DNA of 64,000 nt from Sphingomonas crusticola (GCF_003391115.1 NZ_QTJP01000001.1:1178001-1242000); one strand, 5' to 3'. Positions 10,138 to 18,947 are shown, counted from the first letter of the stretch. A program made the numbers and translations. Notes: a model not told the origin generated them from the letters alone.

Positions 10138-11738
10138 CTCGGGATCATCCCCGGGAATACATATTGCTGGAGGACAACCAGCAGTCCCAGGACCAGCGTC
10201 AGGATCACACTGTGCTTGAACGTGCGGGCGAGCACCTCTCCCTCGCGCCCCGCAAGATCGGTGACCACGGTACCGGTACAGATATTCTGTGGCGAGATCA
10301 TCTTGCCCATGACGCCGCCCGACGAGTTGGTCGCCGCCATCAGGACTGGGCTCAGTCCCAATTGTTGCGCCGCGACGACTTGAAGGTTGCCGAACAAGGC
10401 ATTGCCCGAAGTGTCGCTTCCCGAAAGGAACACGGCGAGCCAGCCGAGGAATGCCGACAATAACGGAAACAACAGGCCCGCCGACGCAACGCCGATACCA
10501 AGCGTATAGGCCATGCCCGAATAATTCATCAGATAAGCGAGCCCGACGATCAGCATAGTCGTGAACGCCGGCAGCCGGACTTGGCGCACCGCCTGGGAAA
10601 CCGCGGTGATGAATTGCGCCGGCCTCAGCCCGACGACGATAGCCGTAATGAGCGACGCGAAGAGAATGGCGGTGCCCGTCGCCAGTGGCTGGAAATTCCA
10701 GACCGCCGCATAGGGTTTGTTATAAGCAGTGATGAAGACCGCATTATGCAATCCCGGCCACTGGACGGCGATCTGGCCCAACAGGTTTATCTTGAGGTGG
10801 ATCCACGCGATCACCACGACCGAAAGGATCAGCCATGGCGCCCAGCCCTGCCAGCCGCCAACCTTGCGGGAATGATGCGTCACGCTTTCGGGCATCGCCG
10901 CGAGCGCGAAAGCGGGATCGTGCGGCATATGCCAGACCCGGAGGAAGCCGAGCGTCAGCGCCAGCGACGTCAGCGACGACAGCACGTCGGTCAGCGCATA
11001 GCCGAGATAGTTCGAGCAGATGAACTGGGTGATGCCGAACGAGCCACCGGCAACGAGGAGAACCGGCCAGACACCGCGCAGCCCGCGTGCACCGGCATAG
11101 ACGGCAGTGACGTAGAAGGGGAGCAGCACTGCGATAAAAGGCAACTGCCGCCCGATCATCGCGCCGAGCGTATGATCGGGCAATTGGGTCACGGCGGCGA
11201 GCGTGGTGATCGGCGCACCGAGCGCACCGAACGCCACCGGCGCGGTATTGAACATCAACGTGAACACCAGGGCATCGATCGCAGGGAAGCCAAGCGCGAT
11301 CAGCAGCGCGCTCGTGATCGCGATCGGGGTTCCGAAACCCGAAATGCCCTCCAGCAGACAGCCGAACGAAAAGCCGATTACGACGAGTACGACGCGCCGG
11401 TCATTGGGAAGATTGGCGACGAGCCAGTCGCGAAATGCCTCGAAGCGCCCGGAGATGACCGCGATATTGTAAAGGATCAGCGCGTTGAACACGATCCACA
11501 TGACCGGCCACAGCGCGAACGTCGCGCCCGCCAGGGCGCTGTTGAGCGCGATCGTCGGCGGCAGCCGCCAGACGAAGATGGCCAGGACGAAGGCGATGGC
11601 GAGACCGATGATGGATGCTTGCCAGGCGGGGCGCCGCAGCAGGCCGAGAATGATCAGAACCGCCGCGATCGGTATCGCCGCGATGATGAACGATAACAGC
11701 AGGTTGCCACCGACCGGTGCAATAATCTGGTGGAACAT
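10134..11738 (-). CDS. LctP-family permease (L-lactate/glycolate type)
   Basis: 534 residues from ATG 11738, which has a strong GGAGG/GGGAGGG upstream; the frame is open to 11816 but that extension is not membrane-like. The protein has about 13 hydrophobic segments and the LctP family signatures FSFGCLLEGISGFGTPIAI and GSDTSGNALFGNLQ, followed by NSSGGVMGKMISPQN. This family includes LldP (lactate) and GlcA (glycolate) proton symporters in the inner membrane. Its operon partners are a glycerate kinase upstream and an NHL protein downstream, and glycolate oxidase genes lie nearby. A small 2-hydroxyacid such as glycolate, lactate or glycerate is therefore the likely substrate; the sequence alone does not choose between them. 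Confidence 0.88.
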   Translation of the reverse strand: MFHQIIAPVGGNLLLSFIIAAIPIAAVLIILGLLRRPAWQASIIGLAIAFVLAIFVWRLPPTIALNSALAGATFALWPVMWIVFNALILYNIAVISGRFEAFRDWLVANLPNDRRVVLVVIGFSFGCLLEGISGFGTPIAITSALLIALGFPAIDALVFTLMFNTAPVAFGALGAPITTLAAVTQLPDHTLGAMIGRQLPFIAVLLPFYVTAVYAGARGLRGVWPVLLVAGGSFGITQFICSNYLGYALTDVLSSLTSLALTLGFLRVWHMPHDPAFALAAMPESVTHHSRKVGGWQGWAPWLILSVVVIAWIHLKINLLGQIAVQWPGLHNAVFITAYNKPYAAVWNFQPLATGTAILFASLITAIVVGLRPAQFITAVSQAVRQVRLPAFTTMLIVGLAYLMNYSGMAYTLGIGVASAGLLFPLLSAFLGWLAVFLSGSDTSGNALFGNLQVVAAQQLGLSPVLMAATNSSGGVMGKMISPQNICTGTVVTDLAGREGEVLARTFKHSVILTLVLGLLVVLQQYVFPGMIPS

Positions 11739-11965
11739 GGCCGCCCTCCCCGCCTCCTGATCGCCGCCGCGTCTTTTCCGGCGATCATAGGCAAATGCCG
11801 TCGACCACCGCTTCAATACTCGATCCGCCCGGCCGAGGCCGGCACTAATCGATGCGTAGGCCCTGCGTGGCTAAACGCGCGGGAACTGACAAGCACCGCC
11901 CCGCAGCCGGCCGATGCTTTCCCGCATCGTGGACGAAGCGCGCCCCGGTTTGGGCCGGCAGGCGA

Positions 11966-13270
11966 TTAACGATCGATCAGGATCACGCGGAAATCGTTGA
12001 CGTTGGTTCGGGTCGGCCCCGTTACGACGAGATCGCCGAGCGCCTGGAAAAAGTCGTAGGTCAGGTTTGCACGTAACGCCTGCGACGGCGATTTTCCCAG
12101 ACGCCGGGCGCGCCCGAGCGTGGTGGGGGTGATGAGCGCACCCGCATTGTCCTCGGTCCCGTCGATACCGTCGGTATCGCATGACAAGGCCGAGATGCCG
12201 GGAGCCCCGTCGAGCGCCAATGCGAGACTCAACAGATATTCGGCATTTCGCCCGCCGCGGCCTTCGCGATTTCGTACGATCACGGTCGTCTCGCCGCCCG
12301 ACAGCAGGGCCCAGCGCCCACCTTTCTGCGCGTGATGCAGGGCCAGAGCCGCGTGGATCGTGCCGAGTTCGCTGCTGTCGCCCTCGATATCGCCACCGAG
12401 ATAGACCGGCGTGTAGCCGGCCGCGAGCGCGATCTGACCCGCGGCCTCGAGCGCGTTGGTGGAACGAGCGACTACGGTCGTTTCCGCCGCATCGAAGCCG
12501 CTGGCCGAGGCGTTGGGCGTTTCGTTGGCGGGATCGGCGAGCGCCCGGCGAACATGATCCGGTACTGCTATGCCGTAGAGGTCAAGAATCTTGTTGGCAT
12601 CCGCCAGTCTGGTCCGGTCAGGCAGCGTAGGGCCCGAACCGACCATCGCCGGCTCGTCCCCCGGAATATCCGAAAGCACCAGCGTGACCACGCGAGCGGG
12701 CGCGGCGGCCAGCGCCAGCCGTCCGCCTTTCACGCCTGACAAGTGCGTCCGCACGCAATTTATTTCGGAGATTGATGCGCCGCATTGAAGGAGCTGCCGG
12801 GTAATGTCCTGCTTGTCGGCGAGTGTGATGCCGGGAGCCGGCATCGTCAGTAGCGCCGACGCACCGCCCGACACCAATGCCAACAGCTGATCGTCGGGGC
12901 CCAAGGCGCGCACCGCCTCCAGGATATGCCGCGTCGCGGCAATGCCATGCTCGTCCGGCAACGGGTGACCGGCTTCAAATACGGTGAAGCCCGGCGGCAT
13001 CTGGCTCGCGGGGTAGCTATGGCCATAACGCGTGAGCACGATACCGTCGACGGTGCCTCCCATGTGACGATAGGCGGCCCGCGCCATCGCAGCGCCGGCT
13101 TTGCCGATGGCGAGGATCAGGGTGCGACCGGGCACCGGCTCGGGCAGGCGCGCAGGTATACACAGATCGGCCGAAACGGACTTCACCGCCACGTCAAACA
13201 GCTCAATCAAGAGATCGCGCTGGGAGATCTCTTCACGAGAAGGAATGGGCAGGATTAATGGTTCGGACAC
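11966..13270 (-). CDS. Glycerate 2-kinase (type 2, DUF4147/MOFRL)
   Basis: 434 residues from GTG 13270. The frame is open to 13441, but the extra 57 residues carry no family similarity and 434 is the usual TtuD/GckA length. The N-terminal DUF4147 domain shows AIGKAGAAMARAA (residues about 51-63), GHPLPDEHG and LVSGGASALLTMPAPGITLADKQ; the MOFRL domain has SGGETTV, GRGGRNAEY and CDTDGIDGTEDNAG. The enzyme phosphorylates glycerate to 2-phosphoglycerate. It is the first gene of a minus-strand operon followed by the LctP permease, the NHL protein and a glycosidase-like protein. It is a second copy of the family whose tail lies at 1-215. Hydroxypyruvate reductase is a common mis-annotation of this family. 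Confidence 0.9.
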   Translation of the reverse strand: MSEPLILPIPSREEISQRDLLIELFDVAVKSVSADLCIPARLPEPVPGRTLILAIGKAGAAMARAAYRHMGGTVDGIVLTRYGHSYPASQMPPGFTVFEAGHPLPDEHGIAATRHILEAVRALGPDDQLLALVSGGASALLTMPAPGITLADKQDITRQLLQCGASISEINCVRTHLSGVKGGRLALAAAPARVVTLVLSDIPGDEPAMVGSGPTLPDRTRLADANKILDLYGIAVPDHVRRALADPANETPNASASGFDAAETTVVARSTNALEAAGQIALAAGYTPVYLGGDIEGDSSELGTIHAALALHHAQKGGRWALLSGGETTVIVRNREGRGGRNAEYLLSLALALDGAPGISALSCDTDGIDGTEDNAGALITPTTLGRARRLGKSPSQALRANLTYDFFQALGDLVVTGPTRTNVNDFRVILIDR

Positions 13271-13634
13271 CGTTATTCTCAATTCCAGCCGAGCGGCGAC
13301 TCTGTCATGGCCACGCAGATTCCGCAACGTAGTCGCGAATAAGGCGGCGCTCCTCCAGAGCAAGTGTGCAGAGTTTCCCGCGTGGTGGGATTCCTCGGAC
13401 CATTTATGATCGGGGCACTGATTATCGGCAGCACCAGTCAAAGCTCCGACTGCAATCTCATGGCCCGGAGGGCAAGGCAGCGACGCCGCGACCGAGTTGC
13501 TGGCGTCCCGTCAGGTGAGAAAGGTGGCCACCCGCGCTCGCCCGCCCGCGAGCCAAGTCATATCGCCATCGCGGCGCGAACATAAGCGTGAGCCTCGTCG
13601 CGCATCGCAATGGCACCCAGCCAGGAGAAGATGC
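13271..13634. promoter_or_regulatory. Divergent intergenic region (glycerate kinase / GHL2)
   Basis: About 360 bases between two divergently transcribed units. No convincing coding region, repeat or hairpin was seen. A good Shine-Dalgarno (AGGAG at 13623-13627) serves the ATG at 13635. The promoters for the kinase-permease-NHL-GHL1 operon and for GHL2 must lie here, but no operator could be picked out by eye. Confidence 0.5.
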
Positions 13635-15932
13635 ATGGAAACCACCCGGCGTGAAACCATCATCGGCGCGGCGGCAATAGCTACGCTCGCTGCCGGCGCG
13701 AGCACCGCAGCTGCGACGACGGCGGCCGGCCTACCCTGGTATCGCACGGCGAAACGCTGGGGTCAGGTCAACATCACCGAAGACGACGGCAATATGGATA
13801 TCGGCTTCTGGCGCCAATATTGGCGGGATACCGACACCCAGGCGATGATCCTGAATGCTGGCGGCGTCGTCGCTTATTATCCCACCAAGATTCCCTATCA
13901 CCGCAGGGCGCTGACATTGGGCGACCGCGATCTGTTCGGCGAATTGGTGAAGGCGTGCCGGGACGACAATATCGTCTGTGTCGCGCGGATGACCAACCTT
14001 CCAACTCCGGAGCTTGAAAAGGCACATCCCGAGTGGATGGTGCAGGATGTTAACGGCAATCGCACACATCAGGGGTGCATGAATGGCGGCTTCAGCCGGG
14101 AGTTCATTTCCTCGATCATCAAGGAGATTGCCGCGACCTACAAACCGGCGGGCTTCTCGGTGAATGGTGGCGGCGGGCTCAATTACGATCTTTGTTACTG
14201 CCAGGTGTGCACTCCGCTCTTCAGGCAAATGACCGGTAAGGACCTGCCACGCGCCAAGAATTGGGACGATCCGGTCTATCGCGAGTGGGTGATCTGGAAC
14301 GAAGGCCAAGCGATGGCGATGATGAACCGCTATCGTGCCGACGCGCGTTCCGCCGGCGGACCGGATTGCATCTGGGTCGGCCAGAATGGCGGCTCGCTGA
14401 CGGCGCGCAGCATGGTCGGCATCCTCTCGGCGACGCCGATCGCGATGCACGACCATCAGGCGCGTTCGGACGCGAGCGGCTTTCAGCAGAATCCCGAAGC
14501 CGGCAAGCTCACCCACTCCATCCTGGGCTGGGACAGGATCGCGATCGAGGCACAGGCGATCTACGGTCCGCGCCTGACGACCAAGGCCGCACCCGAAGCG
14601 CAGATGTGGATGTACGAGGGCATGGCGGGCGGCCTTTCGCCCTGGTGGCATACGATCAGCGCACACCATCACGACAAGCGCCGTTACGCAACGGTCCCGC
14701 CGGTCCTGCATTGGGCCAAGGCGAACGAGGTATATCTGCACGACCGTACGCCGGTCGCGTCCGTCGGGCTCGTCTGGTCGGAGGAGAATAATGTCTTTTA
14801 TGGCCGCGACGACGTCAACGGCAACGTAGAGGCGCCGTGGCGCGGAGTCGTCAATGCGCTCGTCCGCGCGCGGATCCCCTTCACGGTGATCCACGCCGAC
14901 CGCATCGATAAAGATGCGGCCGGCCTCTCCGCGTTGGTCCTCGCGAACCTCGCGGCGATGACCGACGCGCAGGTCGGCGCCGTCAGGCGTTTCGTCAGCA
15001 ATGGCGGCGGCCTGTTCGCATCAGGCGACACCAGCCTTCACGACCGGTTCGGCGATGCTCGGCCCGATTATGCGCTGGCCGACTTGTTCGGGGCGCATTG
15101 GATCGCAGGAACGAAGCCCAATACGGGCTATGCCACGCCTCCGGCCGAACGTCGCGGCGGCCGCGCGGTAGCGGAGGTGTCGGGCCCGGCCGGAACGCGC
15201 GGTGCCGCCGCAAATGAACGCCCGGTCAACGTCAACACCTACGTGCGCTTCACCCCCGAACTGCGGCACAACGTCGCCTACAGCCCGCATCCCGGCGACG
15301 AACCGCTCGTGCCGCCAGGCGCCGTCCGCCATCCAATCCTGAAGGGGTTTGACGAGACCGACGTCATCTTCTTCGGTGGCGTGGTACCAAGGTTGCGGAT
15401 CGCCCCCGGCGCGCAGGTGCTTGCGACCTTCATTCCGGAATCGCCTGTCCTCCAGGCTGAGAATGCATGGTGGCGAACGCCGAAGACCGACATTCAGGCG
15501 TTAATCGTGAACACCACCCCGAACGGCTCGCGCATCGTGTTCATGCCGGCGGACATGGATCGCCAATATGCCGCCGACAACCTCCCCGATCAGGGCGACC
15601 TGATCGCCAATGCCATTCGCTGGGCGGCAAGGGACCGGGTTCCGTTGGAGGTGCAGGGCAAGGGTCTGCTCGACTGCAATCTGTATCGGCAGAGCCGAGG
15701 CATGGTGCTCCACATGTGTAATCTCGTGAGCTCCGCCACTTGGCGCGCTCCGCTGGAGGAATTCATTCCGGTCGGACCCTACAAGGTGCGGGTAAAACTG
15801 GACGGCGGCATCTCCGGCCGTACCGTGAGGCTGCTCGTGTCGGATCAATCGGTGCCGGCAACGATCACGGGCAGCTGGGCGGAGTTCGTCATCCCCTCCA
15901 TCTCGAGCCACGAGGTCGCGGTCATCAGCTGA
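13635..15932 (+). CDS. Tat-exported glycoside-hydrolase-like protein (GHL2)
   Basis: 765 residues from ATG 13635, chosen because AGGAG lies 7 bases upstream and because it gives a clean Tat signal (METTRRETIIGAAAIATLAAG). It is paralogous to the protein at 6745-8913: both run PWY-T-K(R), YYPTK, DRDLFGE, then a CYC-x2-C cluster (here CYCQVC, 187-192) after a barrel strand, and a GH42-type trimerisation-like domain (LVLANLAAMTDAQVGAVRRFVSNGG). GHL2 has KPAGFSVNGGGG where GHL1 has DIDGVYMNGWP, so the residues at this putative active-site strand differ. It is divergent from the glycerate-kinase operon that ends with GHL1. The two probably attack related bonds in one substrate. Substrate unknown. 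Confidence 0.7.
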   Translation: METTRRETIIGAAAIATLAAGASTAAATTAAGLPWYRTAKRWGQVNITEDDGNMDIGFWRQYWRDTDTQAMILNAGGVVAYYPTKIPYHRRALTLGDRDLFGELVKACRDDNIVCVARMTNLPTPELEKAHPEWMVQDVNGNRTHQGCMNGGFSREFISSIIKEIAATYKPAGFSVNGGGGLNYDLCYCQVCTPLFRQMTGKDLPRAKNWDDPVYREWVIWNEGQAMAMMNRYRADARSAGGPDCIWVGQNGGSLTARSMVGILSATPIAMHDHQARSDASGFQQNPEAGKLTHSILGWDRIAIEAQAIYGPRLTTKAAPEAQMWMYEGMAGGLSPWWHTISAHHHDKRRYATVPPVLHWAKANEVYLHDRTPVASVGLVWSEENNVFYGRDDVNGNVEAPWRGVVNALVRARIPFTVIHADRIDKDAAGLSALVLANLAAMTDAQVGAVRRFVSNGGGLFASGDTSLHDRFGDARPDYALADLFGAHWIAGTKPNTGYATPPAERRGGRAVAEVSGPAGTRGAAANERPVNVNTYVRFTPELRHNVAYSPHPGDEPLVPPGAVRHPILKGFDETDVIFFGGVVPRLRIAPGAQVLATFIPESPVLQAENAWWRTPKTDIQALIVNTTPNGSRIVFMPADMDRQYAADNLPDQGDLIANAIRWAARDRVPLEVQGKGLLDCNLYRQSRGMVLHMCNLVSSATWRAPLEEFIPVGPYKVRVKLDGGISGRTVRLLVSDQSVPATITGSWAEFVIPSISSHEVAVIS

Positions 15933-15952
15933 GGAATGAAGCCTGCGGTGCC

Positions 15953-16849
15953 TCAGACAATCTGATCGCGGCTCCCGGAGGCGTCGACCGAGTGCAGCGA
16001 GTGGATCAGTGCTGGCCAGCGCTGCAGGGCATTGCCGATCTCCGCTGCTGCATCTCTCAACAGCGGCAGGCGGGTCCGCACCAGCTCGTCCTGGGAGATG
16101 CGCGAGGTGGAGGTCGAACAATTGATCGCGGCCACCACGCGCCGCTGCGCGTCGAGGACTGGAACCGCCACGGAGACGAGACCATAATCGAGCTCGTCGA
16201 GCGCGGAATCGTAGCCGGTCTCGCGCACCGCGCGAAGCCTCGTCTCCAGCGCGCTGCGCGTGGTCACTGTTCTCTCGGTAAACCGCGCCATCACCGCACG
16301 ATCTAGATAAGCGGCGATGACCGGCTTATCCTGAAAGGCGAGCAGCACCTTGCCGAGCGAAGTTGCATGGAGCGGGAAGCGCGTGCCGACGGTGGCGCTT
16401 AGCCTGATCCGCCGATTGGTCGATACATGCGCGACATAGAGGATGTCGTCGCCCGAAAGCACGGCCATCGAACTACTGTCACCGGTCTCGTCGCGTAGCC
16501 CTTGCAGCGGCGGCAGGACAATTTGCTCGACGTTCATGGACGACAAATAGCTCGTGCCGAAGCTCAGGACTTCGGCCCGGAGCAGGAACTTGCGGCCATA
16601 TTGCGCCACATAGCCTAGCTGTACGAGCGTGTTCAGGCAGCGCCGTGCCACCGCCGGACTGAGCTTGGTAAGCTGCGCGACTTCGCTAAGTTGCATTTCC
16701 GGATGTTGCGCGTCGAAGGAGCGCAGCACGCGCAGGCCACGCTCAAGCGTCGAAAGATACTCGCTGTCCTTGGGCGGCTTCTCGGTAACGGCCATGGCCC
16801 GGGTTACTGACGCTGGCGACACAGGGCAAGTCGCTGCCACTCTCGCCAT
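15953..16849 (-). CDS. IclR-family transcriptional regulator
   Basis: Up to 298 residues. ATG 16849 lies 8 bases after the CoA-transferase stop; ATG 16795 (MAVTEKPPKDSEYL) would give 280 residues, nearer the family norm, and neither has a clear ribosome site. The N-terminal winged helix (LERGLRVLRSFDAQHPEMQLSEVAQ...) is followed by an IclR effector domain (FPLHATSLGKVLLAF, AINCSTSTSRIS). It resembles the PcaR/PobR branch, which controls aromatic or organic acid catabolism. It is the second gene of the CoA-transferase transcription unit. The paired palindromes at 18038-18069 in front of that unit, and the matching pair at 19398-19429, are its best candidate binding sites. Confidence 0.88.
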   Translation of the reverse strand: MARVAATCPVSPASVTRAMAVTEKPPKDSEYLSTLERGLRVLRSFDAQHPEMQLSEVAQLTKLSPAVARRCLNTLVQLGYVAQYGRKFLLRAEVLSFGTSYLSSMNVEQIVLPPLQGLRDETGDSSSMAVLSGDDILYVAHVSTNRRIRLSATVGTRFPLHATSLGKVLLAFQDKPVIAAYLDRAVMARFTERTVTTRSALETRLRAVRETGYDSALDELDYGLVSVAVPVLDAQRRVVAAINCSTSTSRISQDELVRTRLPLLRDAAAEIGNALQRWPALIHSLHSVDASGSRDQIV

Positions 16850-16856
16850 GCGGCCG

Positions 16857-18005
16857 TCATTCGGCCGCGGCTTTGACCGATCCTGGATCGGCTAGTGCAA
16901 CATTATGCTGGCCAAGCGTCGGCGGTGCGGTCACGTCCAGCATCGCTTCGCCGTCGAAAGACACCGGCGATCGGATCGTGCGGAAGACACCATGCGGTCC
17001 CGCTGGATCCTCGATGCACAGCTGCAGATGTTTTGCCTGCTCGGTCTCGATCACCTCAGGCGCGGAATAGACCGGTGAATGCGGCACTTCGAGCCGCTCC
17101 AGCACAGCACACCATTCGGCGCGTTTGCGGGCGGCGAAGATCGGTGCAAGAAACTCGACGATCTTGTCGTAATTGGCGATGCGCGCCGTTCGGCTGGCAA
17201 ATTCGTCGCGCCCAAGCATGTCAGGCCGGCCTACCGCCTCGGCAAGATTCTCCCAGAATTTGGGCGGCGAAGACATGTGCAGCGCTATCCAGCCGCCATC
17301 TGCGCATTGGAAGACATAGGATTGCGAGACGTTAGGGCGGCTATAAGGCCCCATCACCTGGCCTTCGGAGAAATAGTGGGTAAAATCGTCGAGGTTGAAG
17401 TGCGCCATCGCCTCGAACATCGACACTTCGACCAGCCGGCCCCGGCCGGTCTTCTCGCGCTCGTGCAGCGCGGCGAGCACGCCATAGGCGCCGTAAAAGC
17501 CAGTGATCGCATCGGCCAGCGCCGGCCCCACCACGCGTGGATTTTCGGGATTTACCAACAACCTCAAAAAGCCGCTTGCGGCCTGCGCGACCGTGTCGAA
17601 AGCGGGACGATCCTGATCCGGGCCGCCGGCGCCGAAACCTGAAATCGACAGATAGATCAGCCGCGGGTTGATCGCCTGCAGACGCGCGGCATCCACATTC
17701 AATTTGGCGGTGACGCCCGGCCGGAAATTCTGGATGAAGATATCCGCAGTGGCGATCATCCGGTCGAAGATGGCAAGATCGTCTGCCGCGCGCGTATCGA
17801 GGGTGACCGACCTTTTGTTGCGGTTATAGGTCTGGAAATGCGGGCTGTAGAAGCCCCCGTTGAATGCACGAAACGGGTCCCCGCCATCCGGCCGCTCGAT
17901 CTTGATCACGTCAGCGCCCATATCCCCGAGCAGCATCCCCGCCGCCGGACCGGTGATAAAAGTACCCATTTCCAGTACGGTGACGTCCGCGAGCGGCTTG
18001 GCCAT
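16857..18005 (-). CDS. Class III CoA-transferase (CaiB/BaiF family)
   Basis: 382 residues from ATG 18005, which has GAGGGAG at the right distance; the longer frame to 18161 runs over the operator and has no family match. Family III landmarks are GTFITGPAAGMLLGDMGADVIKIE (residues 15-38), NRNKRSVTLD, IQNFRPG, and LADAITGFYGAYG with the probable catalytic Asp at 165. These enzymes move CoA between carboxylic acids in the cytoplasm. The divergent neighbour is a citryl-CoA-lyase-like protein, so an attractive reading is that this enzyme activates a hydroxy-tricarboxylic or citramalate-like acid which the lyase then cleaves. That pairing is an inference from context. Confidence 0.88.
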   Translation of the reverse strand: MAKPLADVTVLEMGTFITGPAAGMLLGDMGADVIKIERPDGGDPFRAFNGGFYSPHFQTYNRNKRSVTLDTRAADDLAIFDRMIATADIFIQNFRPGVTAKLNVDAARLQAINPRLIYLSISGFGAGGPDQDRPAFDTVAQAASGFLRLLVNPENPRVVGPALADAITGFYGAYGVLAALHEREKTGRGRLVEVSMFEAMAHFNLDDFTHYFSEGQVMGPYSRPNVSQSYVFQCADGGWIALHMSSPPKFWENLAEAVGRPDMLGRDEFASRTARIANYDKIVEFLAPIFAARKRAEWCAVLERLEVPHSPVYSAPEVIETEQAKHLQLCIEDPAGPHGVFRTIRSPVSFDGEAMLDVTAPPTLGQHNVALADPGSVKAAAE

Positions 18006-18037
18006 ATTGACGACTCCCTCGCCCTGCGAGTAGAAAA

Positions 18038-18069
18038 TTCGATATACGAAATCAACTTCGTAAATCGAA
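18038..18069. promoter_or_regulatory. Paired TTCG-N5-CGAA operator, CoA-transferase/lyase side
   Basis: Two 13-bp palindromes, TTCGATATACGAA at 18038-18050 and TTCGTAAATCGAA at 18057-18069, have centres 19 bp apart and are separated by 6 bases. On the minus strand the linker reads GTTGAT, so a -35-like TTGATT falls between the boxes. The pair lies 32 bp upstream of the CoA-transferase ATG and 46 bp upstream of the divergent lyase-like ATG. The same layout recurs at 19398-19429. The likely binder is the IclR protein at 15953-16849. Confidence 0.65.
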
Positions 18070-18115
18070 TTTGTCTTTAGCAACGCCACGGCGGCCGGCT
18101 GAAAGGTAGCATTTA

Positions 18116-18928
18116 ATGCGGATTGGCAAGCAGGATGCGCCTTATACGGCGATCTGCACATCGGATGCGACCAGCATCACCGTGCGCGGCCACGATCTGT
18201 GCGGTGAGATTATCGGCCAGATGGATTTCACCAGCTATTTCTGGCTGCTGGTCACTGGGGAGGCGCCGAGCGAGGTCCAACGCTTCTTCGCTAATGCCGT
18301 GCTCGCTGCCATCGCGGAACACGGCTTGGTACCGAGCGTCGTCGCCGCCCGGATGACCTATGCCGCCGCCCCCGAAGCCTTTCATGGCGCGGTCGCGGCG
18401 GGTTTGCTCGGCTGCGGTTCGGTCGTGCTTGGCAGTGCAGAGATCGCCGGAAGATTTTACGCCGAACTCGTCGCGAAAGCTCAGCAAGGCGAGACCATTG
18501 AAGCCGTCGCGCGGGGCGGCATCAAGGACTTGCGCCGCGAGAAACGTGCGATCCCCGGCTTCGGGCATCCCCAGCACGCCGCCGGCGACCCGCGCGCGCT
18601 GTTGCTGCTGGACCTCGCCGAACGGCATGGGATCGTGGGCGCTCACATCCGTATGCTCTATGCGATCCGCGACGCATTGCCCGAGACGCTCGGCCGGCCT
18701 TTGCCGATCAACGTCAACGGCGCCATTCCCGCCGTGATGCTCGATGTCGGCTTCCCGGTGGGCGCGCTCAAGGGCATCTCGCTACTTGCACGCACCGCCA
18801 GCCTGATCGCGCATCTGAAGGAGGAAAGCGATCGGCCGATTGGGTTCATCATGTCGGGCGCAGCGGCGGCGGCTATCGACTATGATGGCGAGGCGGCCAC
18901 TGCCGGCCCGAGTACGGAGAACATATAA
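18116..18928 (+). CDS. Citrate-synthase-like protein (citryl-CoA-lyase type)
   Basis: 270 residues, much shorter than citrate synthase (about 430) but typical of the short proteins annotated citryl-CoA lyase. The start ATG follows AAAGG. The citrate synthase core is recognisable: an AFHGAVAAG helix near 88-96, and GFGHPQHAAGDPRA (148-161), where the GFGH His151 and the DPRA match the citrate synthase active-site loop. The large-domain N-terminus is missing. It probably cleaves (or forms) a tertiary hydroxyacyl-CoA such as citryl- or citramalyl-CoA. It is divergent from the class III CoA-transferase, with the shared operator between them. Its last codons overlap the 24-bp palindrome at 18921-18944. 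Confidence 0.75.
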   Translation: MRIGKQDAPYTAICTSDATSITVRGHDLCGEIIGQMDFTSYFWLLVTGEAPSEVQRFFANAVLAAIAEHGLVPSVVAARMTYAAAPEAFHGAVAAGLLGCGSVVLGSAEIAGRFYAELVAKAQQGETIEAVARGGIKDLRREKRAIPGFGHPQHAAGDPRALLLLDLAERHGIVGAHIRMLYAIRDALPETLGRPLPINVNGAIPAVMLDVGFPVGALKGISLLARTASLIAHLKEESDRPIGFIMSGAAAAAIDYDGEAATAGPSTENI

Positions 18929-18944
18929 AGATATCTTTATATGT
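18921..18944. promoter_or_regulatory. Perfect 24-bp palindrome, probable methionine-regulon operator
   Basis: The half-site ACATATAAAGAT is followed directly by its exact reverse complement. It overlaps the stop codon of the citryl-CoA-lyase-like gene and ends 3 bases before a TTGACA box, an ideal repressor position. From memory, AT-rich palindromes centred on AAAGATATCTTT are the motif of ArsR-type SahR/SamR regulators of methionine and SAM metabolism in Alphaproteobacteria; I could not check this. The cobalamin riboswitch just downstream fits that assignment. Confidence 0.55.
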
Positions 18945-18947
18945 CGA

